This document shows, piece after piece, positions 1 to 8,500 of a stretch of DNA of 25,901 bases. The stretch's first letter is position 1. Every line of letters starts with the position of its first letter. The stretch comes from JACVRU01 sp040905885 (GTDB lineage Bacteria; Actinomycetota; Thermoleophilia; Gaiellales; Gaiellaceae). The translations under genes were made by a program, and so were the position numbers. Location of the stretch: positions 1 through 25,901 of the forward strand of contig JBBDQR010000111.1 in assembly GCA_040905885.1 (NCBI GenBank), read 5' to 3'. Under the pieces are notes generated by a model, which worked only from the letters and a program-made list of their open reading frames with translations, did no database searches and had not been told where the DNA came from.

Positions 1-51
1 ACCGCCGGCATTCGCCACAAGGCACCGGGTCCCTGCCCAGAGGCTGAACGC

Positions 52-522
52 TTACTGAAAGTGCCTGGTTTCCAGGTGTTTCGTCGCCGATGCGATTGCT
101 AGTTTGACAACGCGTTTAGGCGTGGTGCGAGCGCGGTGCTGTCGTAAGAGGGACGACAGCAGTGCGGCGCGAGGGGCTTGGATGAGCCGAAACCGCGCAG
201 GTCTGTCAGGTGAGGTCGAGTCACGTCGGGTAAGCAACCGGCCTGTCACGCCGGAGGTCTCGACCTCAGCCGCGCTGAGAAAGATGGGCTCGCGTTCCTC
301 GTAGCCAGGTGCCTTCACCTCGAGCAGAGCCGGATCCACGCGCTGCCCGCGCTTGCCCGGCTCCGTGCTGATCGCGGCGCCGCTCTGCTCGTCGATGCGG
401 GTCATGTGGTACTCGCTCGGGCCGGGGTAGGACTCGAACTGCCAGCCGAAGAGACCGCCCCAGAACGCACGGGACTTCTCGGTGTCGTCGACCGGGATCT
501 CGAAATGGACGATCCTGGTCAT
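52..522 (-). CDS. VOC-family protein with replaced C-terminal half (probably inactive)
   Basis: Residues 1-62 look like the first half of a glyoxalase/bleomycin-resistance (VOC) protein: MTRIVHFEIPVDD, then a FWGGLFGWQFESYPGP-type segment and a GAAI strand. From about residue 63 onward the sequence no longer resembles the fold. The second beta-alpha-beta-beta-beta module, which normally supplies the last metal ligand, is absent, and the rest is Arg/Ser/Thr-rich and looks non-coding in origin. The ATG at 522 has a strong ribosome binding site (GAGGAGGCGC directly before it), so the front half was a genuine gene, probably the last member of the upstream operon (58 nt after the GST stop). The break falls around 300-340, next to a hairpin at 211-268. 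I read it as a gene truncated by insertion, recombination or an assembly join. Function is unknown; single VOC domains cover many lyases and resistance proteins. Confidence 0.55.
   Translation of the reverse strand: MTRIVHFEIPVDDTEKSRAFWGGLFGWQFESYPGPSEYHMTRIDEQSGAAISTEPGKRGQRVDPALLEVKAPGYEEREPIFLSAAEVETSGVTGRLLTRRDSTSPDRPARFRLIQAPRAALLSSLLRQHRARTTPKRVVKLAIASATKHLETRHFQ
211..268 (+). other. Nested hairpin with a tRNA-Asp-like anticodon arm
   Basis: TGAGGTCGAG at 211-220 is the perfect reverse complement of CTCGACCTCA at 259-268. Between them, CCGGC (238-242) and GCCGG (250-254) close a 7-nt loop CTGTCAC, followed by AGGTC. Stem, loop and the following bases match the anticodon arm and variable loop typical of actinobacterial tRNA-Asp (anticodon GTC). 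No D-stem, T-arm or CCA end is recognisable, so this is not a functional tRNA. It could be a decayed tRNA piece left at an integration boundary, or a chance resemblance. A second hairpin, CTCAGC-CGC-GCTGAG (265-279), competes with the right arm. Confidence 0.35.
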
Positions 523-580
523 GCGCCTCCTCGCGTCGATGGTCGCGTACCAGGACCGCGCCGCCGCGCCAGACTCATCG

Positions 581-1279
581 CTACGCCGTCACCGCCTGCG
601 ACCTGACGTAGTCGATGTAGCCGCGCACGTCGGCCGCCGGCTCCGAGTAGGCGTCGCCGAGCGTCTCCTCCATCCGGGCCAGGTACTCCTCCGTCCAGGC
701 CGGGAAGTCGTAGTCGATCGCGCGCAGGAACTCGAGCGTCGCCGCCCAGCGGATGTCCGCGATCGACGGCTGCTCGCCGCCGACGAAGGGCCGGCCCTCG
801 AGGAAGAAGGCCCGGAAGGCCTCGAGCGGCTCGGCGAGCGCGGCCTCCGCGTCCTGCTGAGCGCGCGCCTTCATCTCGTCGGTCGCCGCTTCCGCGGTCG
901 CCACCTCCCCCGGGTACTGCCCGAACCCGAGCGTCGGGTAGGTCGCGCGCGTCAGCAGGGGATAGAACGTGCCGATCAGGTAGAACATCGCGTTGTCGAC
1001 CATCGCCCGCTCGCCGGGATTCGTCGGATAGAAGCGGTCGAGGCCGTGCTTGTTGCAGAGGTAGGCCATGATCGCGCAGCTCTCGCCGAGGATGCCGCGC
1101 GGCAGCCCCTCGTCCTCGAGCGTCGGCGTCAGGTGGATCGGGTACTTCGCCAGGTACTCGGGCTCCATGGTGTGGCCCCAGACGTCGATCTCTTCGGCGT
1201 CCAGTCTCGCGGCCCGCATGAAGATGCGAGCGGTGAGGTTGTTCACGCTCGGCTTGAGGATGTTCAGCGTGTAGCCCAT
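581..1279 (-). CDS. Glutathione S-transferase family protein
   Basis: This 232-residue protein has GST architecture: an N-terminal thioredoxin-like domain (about 1-80), including the LTPTLEDEG cis-Pro region and the glutathione-site motif GESCAIMAYL, followed by an all-alpha domain with the PSIADI N-capping segment typical of GSTs. The start is placed at the ATG at 1279, because GGGAGGAGCA lies directly before it and the fold begins at MGYTLNILKP; an in-frame start 45 nt earlier adds non-conserved residues and overlaps the preceding stop. It follows the VOC gene by 16 nt and is the fourth gene of the minus-strand operon. The substrate is unknown. Many actinobacteria use mycothiol rather than glutathione, so the thiol partner is open. 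Pairing with a VOC protein and a CoA ligase suggests a catabolic or detoxifying role (inference). Confidence 0.85.
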   Translation of the reverse strand: MGYTLNILKPSVNNLTARIFMRAARLDAEEIDVWGHTMEPEYLAKYPIHLTPTLEDEGLPRGILGESCAIMAYLCNKHGLDRFYPTNPGERAMVDNAMFYLIGTFYPLLTRATYPTLGFGQYPGEVATAEAATDEMKARAQQDAEAALAEPLEAFRAFFLEGRPFVGGEQPSIADIRWAATLEFLRAIDYDFPAWTEEYLARMEETLGDAYSEPAADVRGYIDYVRSQAVTA

Positions 1280-1295
1280 GTGCTCCTCCCTTTCT

Positions 1296-1919
1296 CTAAG
1301 GGGCCCCCACGGAATGCGGAGCATTTCGTGGGGAAATCTCGTAGGGGTCCTTCGCCGCCCGGTCGTCGGAGAGCGACTCGCTCGACCGCTTGACGAGCAG
1401 CTCGATCGCGTCGGCCAGGTGCTCCTGGTCGATGTTGTAGTCCCTGCGCTCGACCCGCAGCTTGTGCGCCTCGAGCAGCACCTGGGCGTGCGTGTGGCCC
1501 TTGGGCGGCTCGAAGCGGTAGGACGCGAGCTCGATCAGCAGGCCGAGCGGGTCCTCGAAGTAGATCGAGTCCATGAAGCCGCGGTCCTTGACGCCGCTGT
1601 GGCGGATGCCGCGCTCGTCCAGTCGCTCGACGGCCTGCTGGAAGGTGGCCGCCGAGACCGCGAAGGCGAGGTGGTGGACGCAGCCGATGTCGGTCGCGGT
1701 GCGCATCGGGTCAGGCGCCCGCTCTTCGTTCGCGAAGATCGTGATCAGGCGCCCGTCGCCCGGGTCGAAGTAGAGGTGGCTCTCGGACTCGTTGTCGAGG
1801 TTGGGCTGCTCGAAGACGAACGGCATGCCGAGCACGCCCTCCCAGAAGTCGATCGACGTCTGCCGGTCCGCCCCCACGATCGTGATGTGGTGGACGCCCT
1901 GCGTCTGGAGCTTCCTCAT
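1296..1919 (-). CDS. VOC-family (glyoxalase/extradiol dioxygenase-like) protein
   Basis: A 207-residue protein with two beta-alpha-beta-beta-beta modules. It opens with GVHHITIVGAD, has CVHHLAFAVSA at mid-length and ends the fold with FEDPLGLLIELASY. The histidines after GV and CV and the glutamate in LIELA sit where type I extradiol dioxygenases and glyoxalases bind their metal, so it is probably an active metalloenzyme. The last ~50 residues are a charged, probably flexible tail. Its ATG overlaps the stop codon of the upstream CoA ligase gene by 4 nt, so the two are translationally coupled. Possible activities include ring cleavage, a glutathione-type lyase or an epimerase; the sequence does not decide between them. 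Neighbouring ligase and GST genes favour a degradation pathway (inference). Confidence 0.8.
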   Translation of the reverse strand: MRKLQTQGVHHITIVGADRQTSIDFWEGVLGMPFVFEQPNLDNESESHLYFDPGDGRLITIFANEERAPDPMRTATDIGCVHHLAFAVSAATFQQAVERLDERGIRHSGVKDRGFMDSIYFEDPLGLLIELASYRFEPPKGHTHAQVLLEAHKLRVERRDYNIDQEHLADAIELLVKRSSESLSDDRAAKDPYEISPRNAPHSVGAP

Positions 1920-3142
1920 CGCTCGACCAGCCTCGACTTGTACTCGCTCCGCTGGAGCGTCCCCCAGGGCACGAGCTCGATGCGCGTCTGGACGACGAGC
2001 ACGGCGCGGAGTCTGTCACGAATCGCGTCCGCGAGCCGGGAATCGCCGTCGCGGCCGCGCGCCAGCTCGACGGCGACGGGCAGCGGCGGCTCCTGCTTGA
2101 CTCCGGGGCTCTGCGGCCGGACGAGGACGTGGCCGCTCACCTCCGGGACGAACGACGACACCACCTCCCGCACCGCCGACGGGAAGACGTTGACCCCGCG
2201 GACGATCAGCATGTCGTCGGTGCGCCCGACGCAGCGGATGCGCGGCCCGGTGCGGCCGCACGGGCACGGGGCCGTCCGCACCTGGACGTGGTCGCGGGTG
2301 CGGAAGCGCAGAAGCGGCGCGGCGCGGTGCTGCAGGTGCGTGAGCACGAGCTCGCCGCTCGCCCCGTCCTCGAGCGGGAGCGCGGCACCGGTCGCCGGGT
2401 CGATCAGCTCCAGGTGGACGAAGCCGTGGGCGCCGAGATGCATCCCGTCCTGCCGCTCGCACTCCCCGAAGAGCGAGACCCCGATGTCGCCGACGCCCAT
2501 CGCCTCGGTCACCTTCGCGCCCCAGCCCTCCTCGAGCCGCGCCCGGAACGCCGGCTCGCCGCCGCCCGGCTCGCCTGCGACGAGCACGCGCTCGATGCTC
2601 GACTCGGCCAGCTCCGGGTTCCGCTCGGCGAGGTAGGCGGCGTACGAGGGGGTTAGGACGACGGCCTCGGGCCGCAGCAGCTCGATCCCGCGCAGCAGCA
2701 GCTCGCTGTTCCCCGTTCCGACGGGGATGTGAGTCAGCCCGATCCGCTCGAAGGCGGCGAGCGCCGCGCCGGCGACGAACGGCCCCGCGTTGTAGGTGGA
2801 GACGATCCGCTGGCCGGGCTGGACGCCCGACGCCGCGTAGCTGCGCGCCGAGCCGACGACCCAGCTCTCGAGGTCGGAGGCGGTCAGCGGGACGAAGCTC
2901 GGGTCGCCGGTCGTGCCGCTCGTCGAGTACATACGGACGATCTCGTCGGGCGCGGCGCAGAGGTGCGCGCCGATCGGATTCTCGGGCGTGCGGGTCGCCC
3001 TCAGCTCGTCCTTGTCGGTCAGGGGCAGCGCCGCGATCTCGTCGAGGCTGCCAGGCTCGTGGCCGGCGAGCTTCTCCCGGTAGAAGGCGGAGCGCTCGAG
3101 CAGGTAGGCGACCTGGACGCGGTAGAGCTCGTCGTCCGTCAC
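1916..3142 (-). CDS. Phenylacetate-CoA ligase (PaaK)-like AMP-dependent acyl-CoA ligase
   Basis: This 408-residue member of the ANL (adenylate-forming) superfamily has the P-loop motif YSTSGTTGDP at about 72-81, the mid-domain AMGVGDIGVSLFGECE region that resembles PaaK, the RFRTRDHV hinge segment, and GRTDDMLIVRGVNVFP before the small C-terminal domain. The length fits PaaK (about 430). The CPCGRTGPRI segment, with two cysteines, is also characteristic of this group. Such enzymes activate an aromatic or aliphatic carboxylate to the acyl-AMP and then the CoA thioester. The start is GTG at 3142, whose GTGA overlaps the stop of the citryl-CoA lyase-like gene by 4 nt; longer readings in this frame are antisense to other genes. 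The exact acid is not predictable. Operon context suggests a short CoA-dependent catabolic route. Confidence 0.85.
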   Translation of the reverse strand: MTDDELYRVQVAYLLERSAFYREKLAGHEPGSLDEIAALPLTDKDELRATRTPENPIGAHLCAAPDEIVRMYSTSGTTGDPSFVPLTASDLESWVVGSARSYAASGVQPGQRIVSTYNAGPFVAGAALAAFERIGLTHIPVGTGNSELLLRGIELLRPEAVVLTPSYAAYLAERNPELAESSIERVLVAGEPGGGEPAFRARLEEGWGAKVTEAMGVGDIGVSLFGECERQDGMHLGAHGFVHLELIDPATGAALPLEDGASGELVLTHLQHRAAPLLRFRTRDHVQVRTAPCPCGRTGPRIRCVGRTDDMLIVRGVNVFPSAVREVVSSFVPEVSGHVLVRPQSPGVKQEPPLPVAVELARGRDGDSRLADAIRDRLRAVLVVQTRIELVPWGTLQRSEYKSRLVER

Positions 3143-3840
3143 TCGCCCCGGACGGCCTCCTCCGCCGCGCGGGCCAGCAGGAAGCCGAGCGGCTGCTCCC
3201 GCTCCTCGGCCAGGTGCGCGAGCAGGCCGGCCGTGCGCGCGAGGATCGGGACCGCCTTGACGGTGCTCGCGGGGAAGCCGAGGTCGAGGAGCACCGCCGC
3301 GATCGGCATGGCGACGTTCATCGTCAGCCCGACCGCCTCGTGGAGCTCCCTCGCCCGCGCGACGTGCCGTCCGCTGACGCCGCGCTCGTCGGCGAGCTCG
3401 AGGATCCGCTCCGCCCGCGGGTCGACGGGCTTGTGGAGCGGGTGGCCGAAGCCGGGCACCTTCTCCCCGGTGTCCCGGAGCCGGCGCACGAGCGCCTCGG
3501 GCTCCTCGTCCGAGGAGAGCAGCTTCGCGCAATCCTCCGAGGTGCCCAGCACGACCGGGCCCGCGCCGAGGATCCCCGCCGCGACGGCGCCCTGGAGCGA
3601 CCCAGGGTCGGCGGCGAGCGTCATCCGCGCCGCGACGTTCGTCGGCATCATCCCGTGCTCCGCAATCGCGACGAGCAGCAGGTCGAGGAAGAAGCGCTGC
3701 TCCTCGGTCGGCTCGCTGCCGGTGAGCAGGAGGTGGAAGTACTCCGTGAAGGTCAGCCGGCCCATCAGGTCGCCGGCGAGGTCGCGACCGCGCACCTCGA
3801 CCCGGTCGGGATAGGCCCGGCTGATGCGGGACGTGCCCAC
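3139..3840 (-). CDS. Citryl-CoA lyase / citrate synthase-like protein
   Basis: A 233-residue protein matching the shortened citrate-synthase fold annotated as citryl-CoA lyase in actinobacteria. It carries GRLTFTEYFHLLLTG near the N-terminus and the citrate-synthase signature GFGHPLHKPVDPRAERI, whose histidine corresponds to a catalytic His. True citrate synthases are about 370-430 residues, so this one lacks much of the N-terminal large domain. It may cleave or condense a hydroxyacyl-CoA (citryl-CoA or a related compound) rather than run the TCA cycle. The start is taken as GTG at 3840: a -10-like GATAAT lies exactly 7 nt upstream and there is no Shine-Dalgarno sequence, consistent with a leaderless transcript. 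It is the first gene of a four- or five-gene operon with a CoA ligase directly downstream. Confidence 0.75.
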   Translation of the reverse strand: MGTSRISRAYPDRVEVRGRDLAGDLMGRLTFTEYFHLLLTGSEPTEEQRFFLDLLLVAIAEHGMMPTNVAARMTLAADPGSLQGAVAAGILGAGPVVLGTSEDCAKLLSSDEEPEALVRRLRDTGEKVPGFGHPLHKPVDPRAERILELADERGVSGRHVARARELHEAVGLTMNVAMPIAAVLLDLGFPASTVKAVPILARTAGLLAHLAEEREQPLGFLLARAAEEAVRGE

Positions 3841-3845
3841 GAGTC

Positions 3846-3854
3846 CGATTATCG
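3846..3854. promoter_or_regulatory. Palindromic -10 box shared by divergent genes
   Basis: CGATTATCG is a perfect palindrome in the 25-bp gap between the lyase start (GTG, 3840) and the DHFR-family start (ATG, 3866). Read leftward it gives GATAAT 7 nt before GTG (leaderless geometry). Read rightward it gives GATTAT 13 nt before ATG. No good -35 box is seen on either strand. One box could serve both directions. Confidence 0.45.
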
Positions 3855-3865
3855 TTCGCGGCGGG

Positions 3866-4429
3866 ATGGCAAGGATCGTGGTCACCGAGTTCGTCTCGCT
3901 GGACGGTGTCATGGAGGACCCGGGCGGGGTCGAGGGCTTCGAGCACGGGGGCTGGAGCTTCGAGGTCTCCCGTGGAGAGGAGGGAGATCGGTTCAAGCTC
4001 GACGAGACGATGTCGTCGGACGCTCTGCTGCTCGGGCGCGTGACCTACGAGGGGTTCGCGGCCGCCTGGCCGTCGCGCGAGGGCGAGTTCGCGGACAAGT
4101 TCAACTCGATGCCGAAGTACGTCGTCTCCTCGACCCTCGAGCAGCCCGATTGGAGCAACACGACCGTGCTGAAGGGCGACCTCGCGGAAGAGGTCGCGAG
4201 CCTGCGGGCGGCCCACGACGGTGACGTCGTCGTCCACGGCAGCGCGACCCTCGCGCAGGCGCTGCTCGAGCGTGACCTCGTCGACGAGCTCCGGCTGATG
4301 GTCTTCCCGGTCGTGCTCGGCAGCGGGAAGCGCTTCTTCGGCACCTCCGCGAAGAAGCCGCTTCGGCTCGTCGAGTCGAAGGTGGTGGGCGACGGGGTGG
4401 CGATCCTGAGGTACGAGCGGGCCGGCTAG
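3866..4429 (+). CDS. Dihydrofolate reductase-family (RibD C-terminal-like) protein
   Basis: This 187-residue protein belongs to the stand-alone RibD-C/DHFR-like family common in actinobacteria. It starts MARIVVTEFVSLDGVM, has the LLLGRVTYEGFAAAWP segment (nucleotide-binding region), KYVVSSTLEQPDW, and the DGDVVVHGSATLAQALLERD and DELRLMVFPVVLGSGKRFF segments typical of this family. It is expected to be a soluble NADPH-binding reductase of unknown substrate; orphan members are not true folate or riboflavin enzymes. The ATG at 3866 is chosen because the conserved MARIVV start is there; an in-frame ATG 42 nt earlier would overlap the divergent gene. Its TAG and the stop codon of the convergent MetE-like gene overlap in the tetranucleotide CTAG (4426-4429). 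Confidence 0.85.
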   Translation: MARIVVTEFVSLDGVMEDPGGVEGFEHGGWSFEVSRGEEGDRFKLDETMSSDALLLGRVTYEGFAAAWPSREGEFADKFNSMPKYVVSSTLEQPDWSNTTVLKGDLAEEVASLRAAHDGDVVVHGSATLAQALLERDLVDELRLMVFPVVLGSGKRFFGTSAKKPLRLVESKVVGDGVAILRYERAG

Positions 4430-5433
4430 GCCAGCCGCGCGCCGGCGACCATCGCCTCGAGCTTGCGGAGCGCGAGCTCCCGCGAGAGGTACTTCATGCC
4501 GCAGTCCGGCGCGACCACCAGCCGCTCGGGCGGGACAACCCCGAGCGCGCGCCGGATGCGCGCGGCGACCACCTCCGCTGTCTCGGCCTCGCTCGAGCCC
4601 AGGTCGAGCACGCCGAGCACGATCGTCTTGTCGGGCAGCTCGCGCAGGACTTCCGGGTCGAGGTCCGGCTGCGCGGCCTCGAGCGAGACGTGCGTCGCGG
4701 CGCACTCGTTCAGCTCGCGCAGGAACGGATAGCCGGTAAGCCGGTCGTGGACGATGTGCGCGTAGCCGAAGCACGTGTGGAGGACGGTCTCGCCTTCGAT
4801 CCCCGCCAGCGCCCGGTCAATCGCCTCGAGCGCGTACTCCTGGGCGGCCTCGGGGCGCGCCTGGAGGTAGGGCTCGTCGATCTGGACGACGTCGGCCCCG
4901 GCCGCCTTCAGGTCGCGCAGCTCCTCGTTCACCGCCTCGGCGTAGGCGAGCGCGAGGCTGCGCGCGTCCGCGTAGTGGTCGTTCTGGGCCTGCTGCGTCA
5001 TAGTGAACGGCCCCGGCACGGTGATCTTGATGCGGCGGTCGGTGAGCGAGCGCAGGAACTCGACGTCGCGCACCTCCACCGGCCGCGTGCGCCTGATCGG
5101 GCCGACGACGCGCGGCACCGGGTTCTCGTGGCCCGTGCGGTCGAGGGCGACGCCCGGTTCGTCGAGGTCGACGCCGTCGAGGGCCGTGGCGAAGCGGTTC
5201 GAGTAGCTCTCGCGCCGCATCTCTCCGTCGGTGATCACGTCGACGCCGGCCCGCTCCATGTCGGCGACGGCGAGCCGGGTGGCGTCGTCCTGCGCCTCCT
5301 CGAGGAACGGCTCGGGCACGCGCCAGAGCTCCCGCGCCCGCACGCGCGGCGGCAGCCGCTCGCCGAGCCGCTCGTGGTCGATCAGCCAGGCCGGCTGCGG
5401 ATAGCTCCCGACCACCGTCGTGAGCAGGGCCAC
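4426..5433 (-). CDS. Cobalamin-independent methionine synthase (MetE) C-terminal-domain-like protein
   Basis: A 335-residue TIM-barrel protein corresponding to the catalytic half of MetE. The zinc ligands of the family are all visible: H219 and C221 in LHTCFGY, E252 in HVSLEAA and C311 in APDCGMKYL; QIDEP at 185-189 is the substrate-binding loop. VVGSYPQP at the N-terminus is typical of the short core-MetE group, which lacks the folate-binding N-terminal half of full MetE (about 750 residues). It probably transfers a methyl group to a thiol, but the methyl donor is not the usual polyglutamyl folate, and it may be a methylcobalamin-dependent or catabolic methyltransferase. The start is GTG at 5433. 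It is separated from the upstream same-strand gene by a terminator-like palindrome. Confidence 0.85.
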   Translation of the reverse strand: MALLTTVVGSYPQPAWLIDHERLGERLPPRVRARELWRVPEPFLEEAQDDATRLAVADMERAGVDVITDGEMRRESYSNRFATALDGVDLDEPGVALDRTGHENPVPRVVGPIRRTRPVEVRDVEFLRSLTDRRIKITVPGPFTMTQQAQNDHYADARSLALAYAEAVNEELRDLKAAGADVVQIDEPYLQARPEAAQEYALEAIDRALAGIEGETVLHTCFGYAHIVHDRLTGYPFLRELNECAATHVSLEAAQPDLDPEVLRELPDKTIVLGVLDLGSSEAETAEVVAARIRRALGVVPPERLVVAPDCGMKYLSRELALRKLEAMVAGARLA

Positions 5434-5461
5434 TGTGCCGCGAGTCTATGCACCCGCGCGG

Positions 5462-5489
5462 GGAGGCCCCGCCGCGCGGCGGGGCCTCC
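5462..5489 (-). terminator. Perfect 28-bp palindrome, probable terminator of the BNR/PKD gene
   Basis: GGAGGCCCCGCCGC is followed directly by its reverse complement, a perfect 14-bp arm palindrome with no spacer, 14 nt after the stop of the large secreted-protein gene and 28 nt before the start of the MetE-like gene. There is no T-run, which is common for hairpin terminators in high-GC actinobacteria. Confidence 0.7.
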
Positions 5490-5503
5490 GAGAGACGTGA
5501 CTG

Positions 5504-8500
5504 CTAGGCGAGCCCGAGGTTGATCCGCTCGAGCACGTTCTTGTGCGCCTTGATCTCCTGCTTCGTCGAGGCGGGATTCAGCCGGACGGCCTCCGCCGCC
5601 GCGACCGCCGCGTGGAACGGCGTGTCCGCAACGCCGTCGCCGTTCGTGTCGACCGCCTCGTCCCACCCGATCGAGCCGTTGGCGAAGTTGAGCAGCGCCG
5701 CCAGCAGCTGGCGGTCGAACTGCACCACGATGTCGCCGCCGCTTTGCGAGGGATCGAGGATGGCGAGCGCGTTCGCGATCGTCGACGCGTCCACCACCTC
5801 GTTGAAGACCGTGCTCACCCAGGCGGCGATCTCGAGGTAGCACTCGAGCTCGGCCGCGTCGAAGTCGGTCTTCCCGTTCCCCTTGTACTGGTGGTGCCAG
5901 TAGCCGGCCGACCGTCGCTCGTCGGCGTTGCCGACGATGAGGACGTTGGCGTTGGCGACCGGGCTGGCGCCGAGGTCGTCGTCGACGGCGCTGAACCCGA
6001 TCTCGTACATGCAGGCGTCGCCGAACGTGTGGCTCACGTCGTCCGTGACGTCCCGCGGCTGGATGCTCGGGCTCGGGAACGGATCCGCCAGCGGCGGGTT
6101 GACGAGGTACGTCGTCACCGTGTCGGGCGTCCCGTCGTCCCAGGCCCAGCGGAGCGTGAGGTCGTCGCTGCCCGGGTCCTGGGAGCGGCCCGAGAAGTCG
6201 ACCGGCTCGCCGGCCTCGCCGAAGATCGTCGGGATGCCGTTCACGAGCGTCGCCCCCGAGAGGTCGATCTCGGCGGTGGGGTCGACGTTCGTGATCGCGA
6301 GGTCGATCTCCTCGCAGGTCGTCGTGTCGTCGTCCGAGCCGCACACCTCGGCGGTGAACGTGCCGTTGTCGCCGTAGATGTGCACGACGGCGAAGACGAG
6401 CGTCGCGTCCGGCCGGACGTTCTCGAGGACGCCGGCGACGTTCTCGACCGGCGTGCCGTCGCCCCAGTCGATCGTGGCGGTCAGCGGGTCGAGCCAGCCG
6501 GGATCGCTGATCGTCCCCGTGACCGTGACGGCCGTGTTCTCCGGCTGCGGCGCGTTCGAGCCGAGGCTCACCGTCGGGGCGACGTTGTCGACCGTGACGG
6601 TCGTCTCGTCGACGTCGTAGGCCCCGTTCGGATCGGTCACCTTGAGCGCGACCGGGAAGACGCCGTCCTGGCCGACGAGGTCGAAGGTGGGGCTGACGCC
6701 GGTGGCGTCGTCGAAGTCCCCGTCCCCGTCGAAGTCCCACTCGTACGTCAGCGGGTCGCCGTTCGGGTGGCTCGAGCCGCTGCCGTCGAGGACGACGTCG
6801 ACGCCCTCGTCCGTCGTGTACGGCCCGTTCGCGTCCGCGGTCGGGACGGCGAACGAGAGCCGCCAGACGCCGCGGCCCTGAGTGCCGACATAGACGTCGA
6901 GGCCGTCGGCCGGCTCGTGGTCGAAGTAGGCGTACCGTGGCCGGGAGAGGTGCGGGACGCCGGACGCGCCCGGGTCGATCGGATCCGTGACCAGGCTCCA
7001 GTTGTCGCCTCCGTCGAGCGAGAGGAAGACGCCGGAGTCCTGTCCGCCCGCGACCAGCACGTCGCCGTCCTCGGCGCTGAACGCGATCAGGCTCGGCTGC
7101 GGGTAGCCCTGGAAGATGGCGCCCGCCCCGCCCCGGTTGGTCGAGGGGCCGCGCTGGTTCTGGTACTGGAAGACGCCGCCGCCGGTCATGAGGCCGTCCA
7201 GCTCGGCGTCGTTGTCCCACGTGGCCCCGCCGTCGGTCGAGAAGACCATCTGGGGACCTGCCGCGGGCAGGTTGGACGCGTAGAGGTTGTTCGGATCGTT
7301 CGGGTCGACGGCGACGATGCCGAAGCCGCCGGTCAGGCCGTCGTTGTTGTCGATCCGGGTCCACGTCCCGGCCCCGCCGGTCCCGACGTAGGTGAAGACC
7401 TGGTCGTTGCCGCGGCCGGTGCACTGGCCGGACTGGACGACGAACGTCGGCGTTCCGCCGCTCAGGGCCACGTCGACGTGGCACGGGTTCGCGCCGGCGG
7501 GCATCGCGGCGAGGCCCGACCAGACGATCGGACTAGCCGTGATGTCGTTCGTGACGAAGACCCCGGCCGTGGTGATCATCACCACGTGGGTCGGCCCGAA
7601 CTGGTTGATCCGCTTCCCGAAGGTGAACCCGGGCACGTTGCCCGCCGGGTACGTGTTGATCTGGGCCGCGCCGGCGTAGTTCGCGCCTCCGAGCTCGACC
7701 CGGTTGAAGCGGCCGCTGCTGAAGCAGCACGTCGTGGCGACCACCCACGCCGGGTCGGCGACGATGTCGAAGGTGTCGCAGCAGCGCGGGTTCGTCCACG
7801 TGGGCGGGTTCGAGTCGGCCGTCAGGGTCGCGAACGTGCCGTTGTCCTGGGTGCCGAAGTAGAGGTCCTCTCCGGCCCCGGCCCGGTCGGCCCCGTCCAT
7901 CGACCACAGCCAGAGGGCGTGGAGGCCGGAGTTCGACCGCGTCCACGTGGGGCTGTGGCAGCCCGGCGAGCCGCCGACGGTGTTCGTGTGCGCGCCGCCG
8001 TCGGTCGTGTAGATCAGCGGGCACGCGTCGACGGCCACGGTCGGGTCGAAGGCGAGGTCGCCCGCGTCCCAGTGCGCCCCGGTCTGGAAGTTCGTGAACG
8101 AGGCCACCGCCGGGCAGCGGTTGGCCCCGCCCTGCGCGGGCGGGTCCGGCGTCGTGCAGTCGCCGCGGAAGAGCTGGGTGTCGGAGTACCAGAGGTCGAA
8201 CACGTCGTCGTCGCCGTCGTCCGCCCGCTGGTTCGTCACGACGAAGGGGATGCGCCCCTGGGCGCCCTGGTTCCCGAGGCTCGTCCAGGTCGCGCCCGCG
8301 TCGTCCGACTCGTAGACGAGGTTGTCGGAGGCGACGATGAAGAGGACGTAGGACTCGTCCGGGGAGACGGTGATCGAGCAGCGCCCGCCGGGGATCGTGG
8401 GCGACCCGCCCGTCCAGGTTCCGCCGCCGTCGGTCGAGCGGTAGTGCCCGTCGGCGCCGCAGACGTCGACGATGCCCTGCCCGCTCGGGCCGCCGCCCTG

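Noticed and set aside
1916..4774. A 952-codon minus-strand open frame running through the CoA ligase, lyase and DHFR-family regions
   Set aside because: Only its last 409 codons (from GTG 3142) look like protein. The rest is an off-frame or antisense reading of clear genes in high-GC DNA.
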